From Allostella sp. ATCC 35155 (GTDB taxonomy: Bacteria; Pseudomonadota; Alphaproteobacteria; ATCC43930; Allostellaceae): a stretch of DNA of 64,000 nt. Location of the stretch: assembly GCA_006738865.1 (NCBI GenBank), contig AP019701.1:4460001-4524000 (forward strand), written 5' to 3'. Positions 30,858 through 39,096 of the stretch are shown here, in pieces. The notes under the pieces were generated by a model. The model did not search any database. It saw only the letters and a list, made by a program, of their open reading frames with translations, and was not told where the DNA came from. The translations under genes were made by a program, and so were the position numbers. Positions within the stretch are counted from its first letter, which is position 1. Each line of letters starts with the position of its first letter.

Positions 30858-32255
30858 GTGGTCCACTTCCGCGCCAGCCTGTTGCCCGCCGCCGCCCTGC
30901 TGTTGGCTGCGCTCCCCGTCCAGCCGGCCGGCGCGCAGCCGGATCCGCGGCGCGAGCTGCGCGACGTGCAGCGGACGATCGAGGCCGAACGGGCCCGGCA
31001 GGCGGAGATCGAGCGGCGGGCGGAGCAGCTGCGCCGCGAGATCGAGCGCCTGCGCGCCGAATCGATCGCGGCGGCCCGCGCACTGCAAAGCGAGGAAGGC
31101 AATCTTTCGGGGGTCGAGGAGACCCTGCTGGCGCTGGACGAGGAAATCCGGCGCCAGGAGCGCCTGCTGACGGAGCGGCGGCAGAACATCGAGTCGCTGG
31201 TGACCGCCCTGGCGCGCCTGACGCGGCATCCGCCCGAGGCACTGCTGGCGCTGCCGAACACGCCGGTCGAGACCGCCCGCACGGCCAGCCTGCTGAGCCG
31301 CGTGGTGCCGATGATCGCACACGAGACGGCGCGTCTGCGCCTCGCGCTGGCCGACCTGCGCGAGTTGCGGCTGGAGACCGAAGCCAAGCGGCGGCAGGCT
31401 TCGACCGGGCGGGTCGCCGTCGAGCGCCGGCGCAAGGCGCTCGATGCGCTGATCCAGCAGCGGACCGCCGCGCGCGGCGAAGCCGAGACCGAGGCGCGTG
31501 AGCGGGGCCGCGAGCTGCAGCAGCTGGCCTCGCGGGCGAACGACCTGCGCGACCTGATCCAGCAGGCCGAGGCCGAAGCGGAGCGCCGTCGGCGCGAGCA
31601 GGAACAGCGCCGCCAGGAAGCCGAGGCCGAGCGCCGGCAACTGGCGGCGGCGGCCGAGGCGGAGCGCCGGCGCCAGGCCGCGGAAGCGGCCGCGGGCCGC
31701 GGGCAGGCCACCCTCCACAGTTCGGAGACCCTGCGCCTGGAGGCCGAGCGGCTGGTCGACGAGCAGCGGCGCTCGGCCGATCGGCGGCGCGACGACGAGC
31801 GCCGGGTGGCGTCGGTGGCGGCGATGCGGGCACCGACGCTCCGCGGCTTCGACCGCGCGCGGGGCAGCTATCTGTTGCCCGCCGCCGGCAGCGTCCAGCG
31901 CAATTTCGGCGACGATCTCGGCTTCGGCCAGCACAGCCGGGGCATCACGCTGCGGACGCGGCCGGGCGCCCGGGTGGTGGCGCCGTTCGACGGCCGGATC
32001 CTCTTCATCGGCCCGTTCCGGGCCTATGGCGAGATCCTGATCATCGAGCACAGCGGCGGCTACCACTCGCTGGTCGCCGGCCTCGGCCGCACCGACGGCG
32101 CGGTCGGCCAGACGGTGTTGTCCGGCGAGCCGGTCGGTATCATGTCGCCCGATGGCGAAGAGCGGCCGAGGCTCTATATAGAGCTGCGGCGAAACGGAAC
32201 CCCGATCGATCCCCAGCCCTGGCTCGCGGCCGGCGAAGGGAAGGAAAGCGGATGA
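30858..32255 (+). CDS. EnvC-like murein hydrolase activator (degenerate LytM/M23 domain)
   Basis: Predicted periplasmic protein of 465 residues that activates amidases at the division site. A signal peptide (SLLPAAALLLAALPVQPAGA) follows a GTG start. A long coiled coil rich in Arg, Glu, Gln and Ala covers residues 35-310. The C-terminal M23-type domain begins near residue 335. Its active site is degenerate: the metal motif HxxxD reads HSRGIT, and the HxH pair is reduced to YHSLV, as in EnvC activators that lack hydrolase activity. It overlaps ctpA as ATGA. No FtsEX-like genes are adjacent. Confidence 0.92.
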   Translation: MVHFRASLLPAAALLLAALPVQPAGAQPDPRRELRDVQRTIEAERARQAEIERRAEQLRREIERLRAESIAAARALQSEEGNLSGVEETLLALDEEIRRQERLLTERRQNIESLVTALARLTRHPPEALLALPNTPVETARTASLLSRVVPMIAHETARLRLALADLRELRLETEAKRRQASTGRVAVERRRKALDALIQQRTAARGEAETEARERGRELQQLASRANDLRDLIQQAEAEAERRRREQEQRRQEAEAERRQLAAAAEAERRRQAAEAAAGRGQATLHSSETLRLEAERLVDEQRRSADRRRDDERRVASVAAMRAPTLRGFDRARGSYLLPAAGSVQRNFGDDLGFGQHSRGITLRTRPGARVVAPFDGRILFIGPFRAYGEILIIEHSGGYHSLVAGLGRTDGAVGQTVLSGEPVGIMSPDGEERPRLYIELRRNGTPIDPQPWLAAGEGKESG

Positions 32256-33580
32256 TGCGGAAAATTTTACCCTGGACCATCGCGGGCGCGGCCATCGTCT
32301 GGGCAGTTCTGCCGGCCGAGTCGCAGAACGCGCGCAACGCCAACGACACCTACCGCCAGCTGAACCTGTTCAGCGAAGTGTTCGAGAAGGTGCGGGCGGA
32401 CTATGTCGAGCAGGTCAGCGACGAGCAGCTCGTCGAGTCCGCGATCAACGGCATGCTGTCCGCGCTCGATCCGCATTCGAGCTTCCTCAACGCCAAGAAC
32501 TACAGCGACATGCAGGTGCAGACCCGCGGCCAGTTCGGCGGGCTCGGCATCGAGGTCACGATGGAGAACGGCGTCATCAAGGTGGTGTCGCCGATCGACG
32601 ACACCCCGGCCGCTCGCGCCGGCCTCCGGCCCAACGACCTCATCACCCACCTCGACGGCGAGCCGGTCCTGGGACTGAGCCTGCCGGAGGCGGTCGAGAA
32701 GATGCGCGGACCGGCCGACAGCGACATCAAGCTGACGGTCCGCCGCGGCAGCGCCGAGCCGTTCCAGCTCACCATCACCCGCGCCGTCATCCGCGTACAG
32801 TCCGTCCGCTCCCGCGTCGAGGGCGACATCGGCTATCTCCGCGTCACCAGCTTCACCGAGCAGACCGACAGCGGACTCAAGACCGCGATCCAGCGGATCA
32901 AGGAGCAGGCGGGCGACAAGCTCAAGGGCTATGTCCTCGACATGCGCAACAATCCGGGCGGCCTGCTCGACCAGGCCATCGCGGTCTCGGACGCCTTTCT
33001 CGAACGCGGCGAGATCGTCTCGACCCGTGCCCGCAAGCCCGATGACGGCCAGCGCTACAATGCCCGGCCGGGCGACCTGATCGACGGCAAGCCGCTGGTC
33101 GTCCTGATCAACGGCGGGTCGGCCTCGGCATCCGAGATCGTCGCCGGCGCCCTGCAGGACCACCGTCGCGCCGTCCTCCTCGGTACCCGCACCTTCGGCA
33201 AGGGCTCGGTGCAGTCGATCATCCCGCTCGCCGGCCATGGCGCGATGCGCCTGACGACGGCGCGCTACTACACGCCCTCCGGCCGCTCGATCCAGGCCAA
33301 GGGGATCGATCCCGACATCGTCGTCGAGGCCGCGCGCATCGAGAAGGTGAGCCAGGGCCCGACGCGGCGCGAGGCCGACCTGCGCGGCGCGCTGGCGAAC
33401 CCGGACCAGCCGCCGCCGGGCGCCCAGCCGGTACCGCCGACCAATCGCGCGCCGGTCACGACGCCGGCGCCCGACACCGGCCCGCAGGGCCCGGTCAGCC
33501 CGGAGGAGGACTACCAGCTGCAGCGGGCGCTCGACATGATCCGCGGGATCGCTCTGTTCCAGACGCGCACCGCCAACTGA
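32252..33580 (+). CDS. ctpA: Carboxy-terminal processing protease (S41 family)
   Basis: Periplasmic protease of 442 residues. The N-terminal hydrophobic stretch (ILPWTIAGAAIVWAVLPAES) is a signal or anchor. A PDZ domain around residues 85-170 contains GQFGGLGIEV. The S41 catalytic domain has the serine in NGGSASASEIVAG and the lysine in RTFGKGSVQ. A proline-rich tail follows. Such proteases trim or degrade envelope proteins, including peptidoglycan hydrolases. The linkage with an EnvC-like activator is conserved in alphaproteobacteria, to my knowledge. Confidence 0.95.
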   Translation: MMRKILPWTIAGAAIVWAVLPAESQNARNANDTYRQLNLFSEVFEKVRADYVEQVSDEQLVESAINGMLSALDPHSSFLNAKNYSDMQVQTRGQFGGLGIEVTMENGVIKVVSPIDDTPAARAGLRPNDLITHLDGEPVLGLSLPEAVEKMRGPADSDIKLTVRRGSAEPFQLTITRAVIRVQSVRSRVEGDIGYLRVTSFTEQTDSGLKTAIQRIKEQAGDKLKGYVLDMRNNPGGLLDQAIAVSDAFLERGEIVSTRARKPDDGQRYNARPGDLIDGKPLVVLINGGSASASEIVAGALQDHRRAVLLGTRTFGKGSVQSIIPLAGHGAMRLTTARYYTPSGRSIQAKGIDPDIVVEAARIEKVSQGPTRREADLRGALANPDQPPPGAQPVPPTNRAPVTTPAPDTGPQGPVSPEEDYQLQRALDMIRGIALFQTRTAN

Positions 33581-33602
33581 GGCCTAGAGGAGCCGGATCC
33601 GC

Positions 33603-34109
33603 TTGCCCACTCTCCATCGCGACGCCGCGGCGGGACTGCCCTATCGCCGCGGCGTCGGGGTCATGGTGCTGAACCGCGACGGGCAGGTGCTCGTCGCGCG
33701 CCGCATCGACATGCCGAGCGAAGCCTGGCAGATGCCGCAGGGCGGCATCGACGCGGGCGAGTCGCCCATCGAGGCCGCTCAGCGCGAGCTGTGCGAGGAA
33801 ATCGGCACCTGCAACGGCGAGTTCCTCGGCGAGAGCCGGGACTGGTACAGCTACGACCTGCCGGCCGAACTGGCGGGGAAGCTGTGGCGCGGGCGCTTCC
33901 GCGGACAGACCCAGAAATGGTTCGCCTTCCGCTTCGCCGGCAGCGACGCCGAGATCAACCTCGAGACCGAGACGCCCGAGTTCCTCGCCTGGAAGTGGGT
34001 CGAACCGGACGAGGTGCCGCGCCTGATCGTGCCGTTCAAGCGCGACATCTACACGGCGATCCTGACCGAGTTCACTCCGTTCCTGGCGCGCGCGCCCCTC
34101 GCACGATGA
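33603..34109 (+). CDS. rppH: RNA pyrophosphohydrolase
   Basis: Nudix hydrolase of 168 residues that removes pyrophosphate from the 5' end of mRNA and starts its decay. The Nudix box runs from GGIDAGES to RELCEEIG at about residues 42-63. The flanking YRRGVGVMVLN and the QTQKWFAF segments are typical of RppH. It begins at TTG, supported by a GAGGAG sequence 10 bases upstream and by the family start. It overlaps the next gene as ATGA. Confidence 0.95.
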   Translation: MPTLHRDAAAGLPYRRGVGVMVLNRDGQVLVARRIDMPSEAWQMPQGGIDAGESPIEAAQRELCEEIGTCNGEFLGESRDWYSYDLPAELAGKLWRGRFRGQTQKWFAFRFAGSDAEINLETETPEFLAWKWVEPDEVPRLIVPFKRDIYTAILTEFTPFLARAPLAR

Positions 34110-34549
34110 GTGGATTTCCCGGAACGGCGCCGACCCTCGCCGACATCGAGGGGCTCGGCCGGATCGGCTTCCAATCGATCCCGTGGGAGCTGCGCCGCCA
34201 TGCCCAGGACGTCGTCATCCGCGTCGAGGATTTCCCCGATTCGGAGACCGAGGAGGAGATGGACCTGGAAAGCCCGTTCGACCTGCTCGGCCTCTATCGC
34301 GGCGTGTCGCTGCTGCACAAGAGCGTCTCCGACCCCGTGCCGCATGTCGACATGGTGTTTCTCTATCGCCGCCCGATCCTCGACCTCTGGTGCGAGAGCG
34401 GCGAGGACCTGCTGCACATCGTCCGCCATGTGCTGATCCACGAGATCGGCCACCATATGGGCATGAGCGACGAGGACATGGAACGCCTGGAGCAGGAAGC
34501 CGACGAGGCGGAGGCGGTTGCCGCCATCTCGGAACTGCCGCGGGCATGA
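34106..34549 (+). CDS. Metallopeptidase family protein (minimal zincin)
   Basis: Small predicted zinc protein of 147 residues. The HEIGHHMGMSDEDM motif near residue 113 is the HExxH-x8-D signature of the 'minimal zincin' family (formerly DUF1025). The preceding region, DLLGLYRGVSL and MVFLYRRPILDLW, is typical of the same family. Biological substrate is unknown. It is translationally coupled to rppH upstream and to the GNAT gene downstream. Confidence 0.88.
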   Translation: MSGFPGTAPTLADIEGLGRIGFQSIPWELRRHAQDVVIRVEDFPDSETEEEMDLESPFDLLGLYRGVSLLHKSVSDPVPHVDMVFLYRRPILDLWCESGEDLLHIVRHVLIHEIGHHMGMSDEDMERLEQEADEAEAVAAISELPRA

Positions 34550-34881
34550 CGGCGGAGGCTCCATTGGGCAACGAGATAGCAGTCCGCGACAATCCGGAGG
34601 CCCGGCGCTTCGAGGCCACGATCGACGGCCAGGTCGCCTTCGCCGAGTACAACCGGCTCAGCACCGGCATCGTGCTGGCGCACACGGAGGTTCCGCCGGC
34701 CCTGGAAGGGCGGGGGATCGCGTCCGCGATCTTCCGGACCGTCGTCGCCACCTTGCGGGAGCGGCAGGAAACCGTGATGCCGGTGTGCCCCGTCTTCGCC
34801 CTCTGGCTGAAGCGGCACCCCGAGGCGCACGACGTCGTGCATCCGTCGTACCGCAGCACTCTCGGCATTGCCGCAGACTAG
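34546..34881 (+). CDS. Small GNAT-family N-acetyltransferase (YjdJ-like)
   Basis: A 111-residue short-form GNAT protein. The pattern RRFEATIDGQVAFAEY, the strand IVLAHTEVPPALEGRGIAS with the GRGIA acetyl-CoA loop, and VMPVCPVFALWLKRHPE match the small Gcn5-related family (COG2388). The acceptor is unknown. It overlaps the metallopeptidase gene as ATGA and ends 7 bp before the probable start of the frameshifted sulfotransferase. Confidence 0.88.
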   Translation: MTAEAPLGNEIAVRDNPEARRFEATIDGQVAFAEYNRLSTGIVLAHTEVPPALEGRGIASAIFRTVVATLRERQETVMPVCPVFALWLKRHPEAHDVVHPSYRSTLGIAAD

Positions 34882-34888
34882 CGCCGCG

Positions 34889-35696
34889 GTGGCATCGCTC
34901 GATCTGTTCCCGGCCTTCGCCTGCGAACACCCGCTCGATACGCCGCTCTTCTTCTACCATGTGCCCAAGACGGCGGGCACGACGGTGGACGCCGTCCTAT
35001 ATGCCCTTGCGATGACGCGCCAGCGCGGCTTCCAGGTCGTGCCACGCGCCGTCGGCATGCGCGAACGCGACCGTTCCCGCCGGCATGTTCGGCGACGACC
35101 GGACGCTCGTCTATGCCGGGCACTGCTGGTTCGGCCTGCACCGCCTGGTCGGGCGGCCGGTCCAGCTCTGCACGGTGCTGCGCGATCCCGTCGCCCGTGT
35201 GGTCTCGGAGTATCTCTGGATTTCGTCCAGTCGCGGCCGCCCGCCGTCGGTCGAGGATTTCCGCCACTATCTGGACAATCTGGCACTGCCCAATCTCGCG
35301 ACCCGACTGCTCAGCGGCGAGAGCGAGATCGACTGGCGGTCGGTCGACCGCGCGATCGCCCATCTCGGGCAGTTCGCGCTCGTCGGGTGCACCGAGGATC
35401 TGGCGCCGTTCCTCTCGGCACTGCTCACCACCTATGGCGGCCCCGCCGTCCGGACCGGCAGGGCCAAGGAGCGGTCGGACCCGCTGAAGGCGATCCTGCG
35501 CGAGGAGTTCGGCGAAGAGATCGCCCGGCGCAACGGCTATGACCGCATTCTCTACGCGTTCGCCGAGGCACAGCTCTTCGGGCGAGCGAAGGCGATCCTG
35601 GCGGGTTCCCGCACGCCGGACCCGCGCCGGGTCCGCGTCGATAATCCCCACGGCAAGACGTTCGTCGTCACGCTCGAGGACGGGTCCGAGGATTGA
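34889..35696 (+). pseudogene. Sulfotransferase family protein interrupted by a frameshift
   Basis: Two adjacent frames together make one Sulfotransfer_2-type protein of about 270 residues. The first, from GTG 34889 (or TTG 34868), gives FFYHVPKTAGTTVDAVLYAL with the PAPS 5' loop. The second gives LVYAGHCWFGLHRL, CTVLRDPVARVVSEYLW with the 3'-phosphate site, and the C-terminus. The switch needs skipping one base somewhere around 35040-35080, so one extra base is present. It could be a true inactivating mutation, a sequencing error or, less likely, programmed frameshifting. Its TGA stop forms the left flank of the inverted-repeat element that follows. Confidence 0.75.
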
Positions 35697-35870
35697 TACC
35701 AAATCCGGTGGATGGGGAACGACCCGTCATTGATGCCGTTGCGTCCCTCGACTTCGCTCGGGATGAGCCACCCTATTGATATGATTAAGAAATCGTCCTC
35801 ATCCCGAGCGAAGTCGAGGGACGCACGGTCGCTGGCCGGCACCATGAGTCATGGCTTTTCGGACTTGGTA
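35697..35870. mobile_element. Small non-autonomous inverted-repeat element (MITE-like), about 174 bp
   Basis: The terminal inverted repeats are TACCAAATCCG (35697-35707) and CGGACTTGGTA (35860-35870), with one mismatch over 11 bases. The trinucleotide TGA stands directly outside both ends (35694-35696 and 35871-35873), consistent with a 3-bp target duplication; the left copy is the stop codon of the sulfotransferase. The interior has no coding potential and contains a large perfect palindrome. No transposase is present in the window. Confidence 0.6.
35740..35825. repeat. Perfect 28-bp inverted repeat with a 30-base loop
   Basis: The left arm 35740-35767 and right arm 35798-35825 are exact reverse complements over 28 bases, with the core CCCTCGACTTCGCTCGGGAT. 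The loop is AT-rich. The arms resemble the palindromic intergenic repeats common in some alphaproteobacteria (from memory, not searched). A transcript would form a very stable hairpin, which could also act as a transcription or RNA-stability barrier between the convergent flanking genes. Confidence 0.9.
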
Positions 35871-35878
35871 TGAGGCTG

Positions 35879-35897
35879 CGAGGGCTGCCCGCCCTCG
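35879..35897 (-). terminator. Hairpin just after the queD stop
   Basis: CGAGGGC-TGCCC-GCCCTCG forms a 7-bp GC stem with a 5-base loop, 3 bp beyond the queD stop codon. There is no T-tract, so it may act with Rho or only protect the 3' end. Confidence 0.35.
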
Positions 35898-35900
35898 CCG

Positions 35901-36482
35901 TCAGAAGGCCGGCTCGGCCAGGGCCGCCGAACGCGCCGGCTGCACGAGGTTGGCCACCCCGAAATCGGCCCAGCAGTTCGGCGTCTCCCACACCCGGACG
36001 CCCGTCAGTTCCGCCTGGCCGCCGCTGCGCCGGGCGATCGCGGGGCCGAGACGCTCGAACCAGTGTCGCGCAAGACATTCGGCGGTCGGGGGAAAGCCGA
36101 TGACGTAGAGCTTCTGCTCGATCCGCGCGTCGGTGCGCAGCGCGAAGCCGTCGGCAGCGACGTCGGCGGTGACGGCGCCGATCCAGTGGTCGGCATCGAC
36201 CCCTTCGGGCGCGAACATCCGCAGCAGCGCGGTGTCGTCGACGGCGAGGATCAGGCCATGGTCGCAGAAATGGTCGATGATCCGGACCATCTCGTCCTTG
36301 AGGAACCCGAAGTCGAGCACCATGCCGGCCTGCTCGCCGCTGCCCACCAGTTCCCCGGTCGCGGCCCGGCAGCTCGCTTCCACGACGTAGCGATGGCCGT
36401 GCAGATGCCGGCACTTCGACGCGTGGCTGGCGATGCGGTGTCCGGCATCGATCTCGATCTTGCGGGTTATGGCGAAGTCCAT
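35901..36482 (-). CDS. queD: 6-carboxytetrahydropterin synthase (QueD/PTPS family)
   Basis: Predicted 193-residue enzyme of the queuosine/7-deazaguanine pathway, or a related pterin route. Zinc ligands H15, H28 and H30 lie in DAGHRIAS and CRHLHGHRY, and the catalytic Cys24 in ASKCRHLHG. The start at 36482 is preceded by GGATAGGGAC; an ATG 16 codons upstream is possible. It is longer than typical QueD (about 120 residues) because of an insert near residues 85-115 and a C-terminal extension. No queC or queE is nearby. Confidence 0.85.
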   Translation of the reverse strand: MDFAITRKIEIDAGHRIASHASKCRHLHGHRYVVEASCRAATGELVGSGEQAGMVLDFGFLKDEMVRIIDHFCDHGLILAVDDTALLRMFAPEGVDADHWIGAVTADVAADGFALRTDARIEQKLYVIGFPPTAECLARHWFERLGPAIARRSGGQAELTGVRVWETPNCWADFGVANLVQPARSAALAEPAF

Positions 36483-36759
36483 GTCCCTATCCGCTGTATC
36501 GGGTTCGCTCTGGCTCAGGCTCGCCGGCACGAAAAGCCATTCGGACCCTGGTTTTATCGGTTCTGGTTATAGGTCTACGTCGATACGGTTACGAGCGCGA
36601 TCTTCGCACGAACGTGCGCACCTCAGCCGCCGCGCCGCCCTATGACGGGGAGGCCGCGTTGCGCCATGCGCCTTTTTCCGGTCCGTCCGCAGTTCCGGCA
36701 CGATGACGGCAGTGGAGCCGACTCGGGGCTCGGCCCGCCGTCGGCGACTCGCGTCCGCC
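36483..36759. other. Intergenic region between the dioxygenase gene and queD
   Basis: This 277-bp gap holds no credible ORF on either strand. It is less GC-rich near queD, where a promoter for queD (minus strand) is expected. The only structure I see is a 14-bp palindrome, CGCACG-AA-CGTGCG, at 36605-36618. No preQ1 riboswitch-like sequence is visible. Confidence 0.5.
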
Positions 36760-37929
36760 CTAGGATGCCAGCCGCGCCGCTTCCTCTCGCGCCCGCATCC
36801 AGGCGGCGGCGCTGGGATAGCTGCCGGCGGTCGCATCCGGCCGGAGCACGGCGTTCTCGCGCAGCCGCTGCTCCTGGGTTCGCGCCAGGTCGGCGAGATA
36901 GTGCGAGGGCAGATCCATGAACGGGCGCCGGTTCTTTTCCTGCCAGTGGCGGCAGTCGACCTCGTTCATGAAGATCTGGTTCGATTCGCGCGCCGGCCAT
37001 TCCGGAACCCGCAGCCACAGCCGCAGGAGATGTCGGCGACGCGCGACCTCGGGAAAATCCTCGTAGCCGGTCCGCGAATGCATGACGCAGCGGTTGTTGA
37101 GGAACTGGATGTCCCCTTCCTCGAAATTCATGTCGAGGAAGAACTCCTCCGACTGGGCGAGGCGCTGCCAAGTGTCGTACGCCTCGACCTCGATCGGCGA
37201 CATGTCGACGCCGCCATACTGCACGGCATAGCGGATGCAGCCTGACGCCAGGCAGGTAATGCGGCCGTCCCGCTGCGACAGGAAGGGCAGGCGATGATCG
37301 CTCTGCGGCGGGAACAGGGAATGGACGGCGTCCATCTCGTGGTTGCGGTGGTAGTAGCCGCGGTACAGCACCTCGACCAGATCGGGCCTGGTCTCGAGCA
37401 GGGCATTGTGCAGGGCCGCGACGCTGACGATGCGGCTGGCGCCGCCCGACTTCGCCGCCCGCAGGCACATCAGGGCGACGATGTCGCAGGCCGACCCGTC
37501 GATGTGGAAGTTCATGCCGCCGCCCGCGGCATAGCCACGGACCTTCTCGACGATGTCGGAAATGTCGATGACGCTGCCGAGGAGCTGGCCCTGCCAGGAC
37601 TGCGCCGTCGGAACGCCGAAATGCACGCCGAGGCCGACATAGATGCGGGCCATCTCGTCGGCGCTGTAGCGCTCACGCGGAAAGCCGCGCATCAGGACGA
37701 CGCCACGGCCGTCGAGAAGCTCGTCCCGCAGCGCCAGGATGCGGGCGGCGAAGGTGGGCAGCGGGAAGGTCTCCCGCGTGATCTCCGGCACGTCGCGCTC
37801 ACCGCAGACGCGCAGCGCCGCGTCGACCTCCGCGACCTCGTCGGTCGTGAAGCGGTGCATCATCTCGGCCCGGTAGTCCACTTCCGGACCCTTCCAGGCC
37901 TGCTTGCCCACGATCTTCGCCGGCGTCAT
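36760..37929 (-). CDS. TauD/TfdA-family Fe(II)/2-oxoglutarate dioxygenase
   Basis: Predicted oxygenase of 389 residues. The iron ligands are H142 and D144 in NFHIDGSACD and the distal H284 in CVMHSRTGYED. The 2-oxoglutarate-binding Arg lies in RHLLRLWLRVPE near residue 303. VVLMRGFPRERYSADEMARI is the usual N-terminal TauD motif. Substrate is unknown; the family includes taurine, hypotaurine and gamma-butyrobetaine hydroxylases. It stands alone between queD and the polysaccharide operon, with 120 bp separating it from the latter. Confidence 0.92.
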   Translation of the reverse strand: MTPAKIVGKQAWKGPEVDYRAEMMHRFTTDEVAEVDAALRVCGERDVPEITRETFPLPTFAARILALRDELLDGRGVVLMRGFPRERYSADEMARIYVGLGVHFGVPTAQSWQGQLLGSVIDISDIVEKVRGYAAGGGMNFHIDGSACDIVALMCLRAAKSGGASRIVSVAALHNALLETRPDLVEVLYRGYYHRNHEMDAVHSLFPPQSDHRLPFLSQRDGRITCLASGCIRYAVQYGGVDMSPIEVEAYDTWQRLAQSEEFFLDMNFEEGDIQFLNNRCVMHSRTGYEDFPEVARRRHLLRLWLRVPEWPARESNQIFMNEVDCRHWQEKNRRPFMDLPSHYLADLARTQEQRLRENAVLRPDATAGSYPSAAAWMRAREEAARLAS

Positions 37930-38049
37930 CGATCTCTACTCCCGTACCCTCTGCCGCCGCAGGTTAGGGCAGCGGCGCTTCCCATTCCAATGATCAAACG
38001 TCCGGTTCGGCGCAGTCTTTCCCGAATACGTCACCATGTCGCAGGAGGG

Positions 38050-39096
38050 TCACGGGGGAGAGCCCGCCCCCTCGGCGGAAAAGCCGTTCGCAGCCAGGAA
38101 CGCAGCCACCTCGGTGGCCGTCATCGGCCGGGCGTCGGATCCGTACTCCCAGCACGACTCGGCCGCCGGCTGCTCTCCCGCCAACTCCGGCAGCATCGGA
38201 CGGATCAGGAAGTACCGCCCATGGTCGGTGGTGCGGCGCGCCTCCTCTGTCGAGATCAGCCGCTCGTGCAGCTTCTCGCCCGGCCGGATGCCCGTTTCCA
38301 CCATGTCGATCGCGCGGTCGCCGATCAGCGCCCGGGCGACGTCGAGGATGGCCGCCGACGGGATCTTCGGCACCAGTATGGCGCCGCGCCCGGCCTGCTC
38401 CAGCGCCAGGGCGACCGCATCGACGGCATGCTCCATCGACAGGAGGAAGCGCGTCATCGCCGGGTGCGTGATGGTGACCGGGCCTCCGGCCGCGATCTGG
38501 TCGAGAAACAACGGAACGACCGACCCGCGCGACGCCAGGACGTTGCCGTAGCGCACCTGAGCGACCCGCGTGGCAGGCAGCTCGAGCTGGGCTGCGATCA
38601 GCAACCGCTCCTGCAGCGCCTTCGTCATGCCCATGACGTTGCAGGGCTCGACCGCCTTGTCGGTCGATATCCCGATGACCGCTTCCGGCGGACGGCGGCA
38701 GCCGGCGATCGCCGTCATGAGGTTCTGCGCGCCGACGACATTGGTCAGCGTCGCCTCGCCGGGGAAGTACTCGCAGGTCGGAACCTGCTTCAGCGCCGCC
38801 GCATGGATCACGACGTCGATCCCGTCCAGTGCCGGAACGAGGCTGGCGGGATTGCGCACGTCGCCGATGCGAAACTGCAGGCGCCGTGCCGGATCCGCAT
38901 CGGCACCCCGCGTCGAGGTGCCCGTCGAGCGGGCCCAGGCCAGCCGCATGTCGTGCTGCTTGGCCTCGTCCCGCGACAGGACGACGACCCGCTCGGCTCG
39001 GCCCATGCCGCCCGTGAGGAGGTGCCGCGCCAGTGCCTGTCCAAGGGAGCCGGTGCCGCCGAGGAGCAGGACATGCTTGCCCGCGAAGGCCGTCAT
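38050..39096 (-). CDS. UDP-GlcNAc 4,6-dehydratase/5-epimerase (FnlA/CapE-like)
   Basis: Predicted 348-residue SDR that would make the first keto-sugar intermediate of an L-configured amino sugar. It has the NAD motif LLGGTGSLG (12-20), then HAAALKQVPTCEYFP, STDKAVEPCNVMGMTKALQE, RYGNVLASRGSVVPLF and RPGEKLHERLIS. The catalytic Tyr of the SDR YxxxK is Met (MGMTK), as in the FnlA/CapE/WbjB group. It is the last gene of the operon, overlapping the glycosyltransferase gene as ATGA. With the RmlD-like reductase and the 2-epimerase upstream it would complete UDP-L-FucNAc or UDP-L-QuiNAc synthesis (inference). Confidence 0.88.
   Translation of the reverse strand: MTAFAGKHVLLLGGTGSLGQALARHLLTGGMGRAERVVVLSRDEAKQHDMRLAWARSTGTSTRGADADPARRLQFRIGDVRNPASLVPALDGIDVVIHAAALKQVPTCEYFPGEATLTNVVGAQNLMTAIAGCRRPPEAVIGISTDKAVEPCNVMGMTKALQERLLIAAQLELPATRVAQVRYGNVLASRGSVVPLFLDQIAAGGPVTITHPAMTRFLLSMEHAVDAVALALEQAGRGAILVPKIPSAAILDVARALIGDRAIDMVETGIRPGEKLHERLISTEEARRTTDHGRYFLIRPMLPELAGEQPAAESCWEYGSDARPMTATEVAAFLAANGFSAEGAGSPP

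Noticed and set aside
36483-36759. Possible preQ1 riboswitch upstream of queD
   Set aside because: I see no preQ1-type pseudoknot sequence or A-rich tail; only a 14-bp palindrome of unclear meaning.
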